DNA of 64,000 bases from Streptomyces coeruleorubidus (lineage in GTDB: Bacteria > Actinomycetota > Actinomycetes > Streptomycetales > Streptomycetaceae). The notes under the pieces are model-generated. The model saw only the letters and a program-made list of their open reading frames with translations, searched no databases and had not been told where the DNA came from. Shown one piece after another: positions 61,022-64,000 of this stretch (within the stretch, counting starts at the first letter, position 1; every line of letters starts with the position of its first letter). The position numbers and the translations under genes were made by a program. The stretch is from positions 7,936,001-8,000,000 of the forward strand of contig NZ_CP118527.1 of assembly GCF_028885415.1 (NCBI RefSeq), read 5' to 3'.

Positions 61022-61242
61022 GGCCGACTCCTCCCGTTCATCGACGAAACGACGCAACAAGACGAAACGCAGGAATGGAACAGAAGACACGGCGAAAGCC
61101 GAGGCGCACGACGCACGGTGAAACTAGGGAGACAGCAGGGGTCCGTCAACGAGCCGTGCGCGAACTCGACGTGAACTTGTCAGGAATCGGCGAGCCTGCG
61201 CGCCTGTGGTGCGTACGGCGGTACGAATGACACGCTGGACGT

Positions 61243-61650
61243 ATGAACATCCCTTTCCTGGGCAACCGGCGCCGGAAGCTCGGGGTTCCCGATCCGGCAG
61301 GCATCGCGGAACTCCTCGCCGAGTGTGAACTGCTGCGCTCCCAGGCGTCCCGGGCGGGTGTCCGGCTGGACGACTCGGCGGCCTCGCTGGAGGCGCTGGA
61401 CCAGCTCGTGCCACGGTGGCGGGACGACGAGGAGACCCTGACCTGGCTCGGCAACGACGCCGGGCTCTACCTGGGCACCGTCATCGTGCGTACCGTACCG
61501 GGAGCGGCCTGGGAGATCCGGTCCGACGGGCAGCCCGTCGTGCGGCTCGCCTCCGGCCGGGAGTTCGATGTCGTGGACTCCGGTCACGAGTGGGCCGCGA
61601 ACGGAGTGCCCGAGCTGTCGCAGCTGTACGCGGAAGTCGCGGAGTCGTGA
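61243..61650 (+). CDS. DUF6278-like protein
   Basis: 135 residues: MNIPFLGNRRRKLGVPDPAGIAELLAECELLR, LDDSAASLEALDQLVPRW and LTWLGNDAGLYLGTVIVRTVPGAAWEI, as in a conserved actinobacterial family (DUF6278) without known function. It is divergent from the SGNH gene. ATG 61243 is the only plausible start. Confidence 0.8.
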   Translation: MNIPFLGNRRRKLGVPDPAGIAELLAECELLRSQASRAGVRLDDSAASLEALDQLVPRWRDDEETLTWLGNDAGLYLGTVIVRTVPGAAWEIRSDGQPVVRLASGREFDVVDSGHEWAANGVPELSQLYAEVAES

Positions 61651-61682
61651 GCCCCATGGCCACAACCTTTGGCCCAAATTTC

Positions 61683-61696
61683 GCCGTAAATACGGC
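61683..61696. promoter_or_regulatory. Palindrome upstream of the ABC ATPase gene
   Basis: GCCGTA-AA-TACGGC, a 6+6 inverted repeat in an AT-rich stretch about 100 bases before the ATPase start. It is a candidate operator, with no known regulator. Confidence 0.35.
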
Positions 61697-61790
61697 TAAT
61701 GATCGAAAAGTGCGTGTCGCCCGACAAGTCCGATCTTGCCTGGATACGTTGCGGCAACCACCACACAGCTGAGAGTGAGTAGGGCTGAGC

Positions 61791-62534
<744 letters not shown>

Positions 62535-62757
62535 ACGGGCGGGCACCGGACGGCTCATCGCATCGGACCTCGACTACGATGTGCCCTTCATCCCTGTCGG
62601 AGAGGGGGACTTCGCCGAATTCCGCCGATCCCGTCCGGGATGAGCAGACCGCCCGCCCGGTCCGCGGGCCACTCCCGCCGGGTGCGGCCCCCACGGCCCC
62701 ATCGGCCACGGGGGCGGCGGTTCACATCGGCCAGGCCCGTCCGGCGGCAGCCGGAGA
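62535..62757. other. Short intergenic region between converging genes
   Basis: 223 GC-rich bases; no gene and no remnant of gluB is seen. No clear terminator stem longer than 6 bp was found. Confidence 0.4.
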
Positions 62758-64000
62758 TCACTGCTCGCGCAGCGGAACCGACACGTACGACGGGTCGTTC
62801 GCCGGCGAGGAGAAGGTCAGCTGCGCGCCGGACGGGTTGTGCTCGATGTAGAGCGGGTCGACCGTGTCGACGACCAGGGCGAGGCGATGCCCGGCCGGGA
62901 CGTCGTAGGCCGTGGAGTACAGCTCCAGGTCGACGCCGAACGGCTTTTTGGGGGTGCGCCCGTGGAAGGTGTACGGCGCGCCGGCGACCAGCTTGCCGAG
63001 GCCGAGCGGCCCCACGTCGTACAGGTAGGCGACGAGGGTGCCGCTCTCCTTGGTCGGGGTGAGGGTCGTGTGCAACTTCGCCGTCCCGCGCACCTGTTGG
63101 GCCGTGGCGTACTTCTCCGACTGCCACACGGCGGCCCAGCGGCGGGGGAGCAGGGGGATCGAGGCCGTCGGGGGCAGCTGGGCCACCTGGTCGAGGATGC
63201 TGGACAGGAAGACGACTCCGCCGTCGGCGCCCGAGTTCACGTTCGTACGGATCGTGGTCGTGCCCGCGAGGTCGATCTTCCGCTTCGTCGCGCCGACCGA
63301 CTTCCAGTCCGGGTAGCCCTCGTAGCCGCCCGCGGAGCGGGACTTGAGCTGGACGGGCTGTTCGCGGTCGATGCCGTTGTCCTCGCCCCGCAGGTAGTGG
63401 TCGAACCAGCGCTCGGTGTCCTTCCACACGTCGTTGGGCAGCCCGAACAGGCCGGTCAGCTCGGCGGTGGCGTGGTCTCCGGGGCGCATCTCCAGCCGCT
63501 TCGGGCCGGTCAGCTTCTCGTAGAAGTCGGCGTACTGATTGGGCGGGAAGACCGTGTCGCCCCAGGCGTTGGCGAGCATGATCGCCGCGCCGTTCTTGTT
63601 GATCTGGTCGACATAGGTCGCAGCGGAACGTTTCTTCCCCCAGGCGATGAGCTCCGGCTCCTTCGCCAGGTTGGAGGCGTAGAAGTCGTCGAAGACCTGC
63701 CGGAGTTCGGCGCTCTGCCGGCCCGTGACCAGGCTCGCGCCGTCCAGCAGGGCGGCGGCCTGGACGTGCTGGGTGCGCCCGGAGTAGATCGAGCCGATCA
63801 GGTCGGCCCAGCCGCTCAGCGAGGCGACCGCGCGGACCCGTTTGTCGTGCGCGGCGGTGAGCAGGCTGATGCCGGCGCCGTAGGAGACGCCCGCCATGCC
63901 GATGTGCCCGGCGTCCGAGGGGGTGTTGGCGAGCGCCCAGTCGATGACCTTCGAGGCGTCGGCGATGTCGGGCGGGCCCGCGACTTCTATCTCGCCGCCC
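62758..64000 (-). CDS. CocE/NonD-family hydrolase, partial (N-terminus beyond the window)
   Basis: The last ~413 residues of an X-Pro dipeptidyl-peptidase/cocaine-esterase-type serine hydrolase. The nucleophile elbow GMAGVSYGAGISLL lies near the window edge. LANAWGDTVFPPNQ supplies the acid region and RPGDHATAEL the histidine. The C-terminal jelly-roll (SGTLVAYLYDVGPLG, PAGHRLALVVDTVDP) ends at 62758. The substrate is probably an acyl or peptide ester outside the cell; the signal sequence would be outside this window. Confidence 0.85.
   Translation of the reverse strand, partial: GGEIEVAGPPDIADASKVIDWALANTPSDAGHIGMAGVSYGAGISLLTAAHDKRVRAVASLSGWADLIGSIYSGRTQHVQAAALLDGASLVTGRQSAELRQVFDDFYASNLAKEPELIAWGKKRSAATYVDQINKNGAAIMLANAWGDTVFPPNQYADFYEKLTGPKRLEMRPGDHATAELTGLFGLPNDVWKDTERWFDHYLRGEDNGIDREQPVQLKSRSAGGYEGYPDWKSVGATKRKIDLAGTTTIRTNVNSGADGGVVFLSSILDQVAQLPPTASIPLLPRRWAAVWQSEKYATAQQVRGTAKLHTTLTPTKESGTLVAYLYDVGPLGLGKLVAGAPYTFHGRTPKKPFGVDLELYSTAYDVPAGHRLALVVDTVDPLYIEHNPSGAQLTFSSPANDPSYVSVPLREQ

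Overview
The window is high-GC actinobacterial DNA, almost certainly from a Streptomyces chromosome. The support is GTG and TTG starts, ATGA/GTGA stop-start overlaps, a complete conservon operon (cvnA-B-C-D plus a GAF gene), an RNase Sa-type secreted ribonuclease, rare TTA codons in two regulatory-type genes, and an aceB/allR/allB/alc cluster laid out as in Streptomyces coelicolor. All names come from reading protein motifs; no database search was run.

Layout. 0-9.8 kb is a catabolic cluster of unknown substrate: ferredoxin reductase and 7Fe ferredoxin face a Rieske ring-hydroxylating dioxygenase (alpha, beta), a Dabb-extradiol dioxygenase fusion and a degenerate M20-like hydrolase, followed by a TauD-like Fe(II)/2-oxoglutarate dioxygenase and an acyl-CoA dehydrogenase-like flavoprotein. 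A shared CGAGA-type operator marks these promoters. 9.8-13.8 kb is a conservon on the minus strand. 14.2-20.8 kb is decayed mobile DNA: two integrase relics, a third integrase lacking its active site, an IS701-type element with 97-bp perfect inverted repeats, a frameshifted plasmid/phage-type gene, and PAPS-reductase and hydrolase fragments, with a few small intact genes. 20.9-33.1 kb returns to housekeeping content: HipA-like kinase, SelT/W/H protein, malate synthase, AllR with allantoinase and allantoicase, SDR, DHFR-like protein, secreted RNase and a NarL-type sensor kinase.

33.9-42.4 kb is the most unusual region. An overlapping operon encodes a macro-domain protein, a RES-antitoxin-like protein, a RES-domain (NAD-degrading toxin family) protein and a TPR-CHAT protease. 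A convergent caspase-family protease and a divergently transcribed proline-rich multi-spanning membrane protein follow. The module lies between a sensor kinase and a response regulator that look like a split two-component pair, and a 39-40 bp minisatellite sits at its left edge. It looks like an inserted conflict or regulated-death module.

42.5-52.8 kb holds the response regulator, an inositol-dehydrogenase-like enzyme, a GntR regulator, a ROK kinase, a SNF2 helicase with its SWIM-protein partner, and an FMN reductase. 52.9-56.4 kb is another pile of gene fragments (methyltransferase, sigma factor, ATPase, MDR oxidoreductase) around an AraC regulator and a DUF4287 gene. 56.4-64 kb holds a pcaL-type fusion, an MBL hydrolase, exonuclease III, an SGNH hydrolase, a DUF6278 gene, an orphan glutamate-type ABC ATPase and a partial CocE/NonD-family hydrolase.

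How the parts work together. The SNF2 helicase and exonuclease III genes, 11 kb apart, both carry a match to the actinobacterial DNA-damage (RecA-NDp/PafBC) promoter. TTCC-N7-GGAA operators link aceB with the allantoin genes, so purine-derived glyoxylate and malate synthase probably share AllR control.
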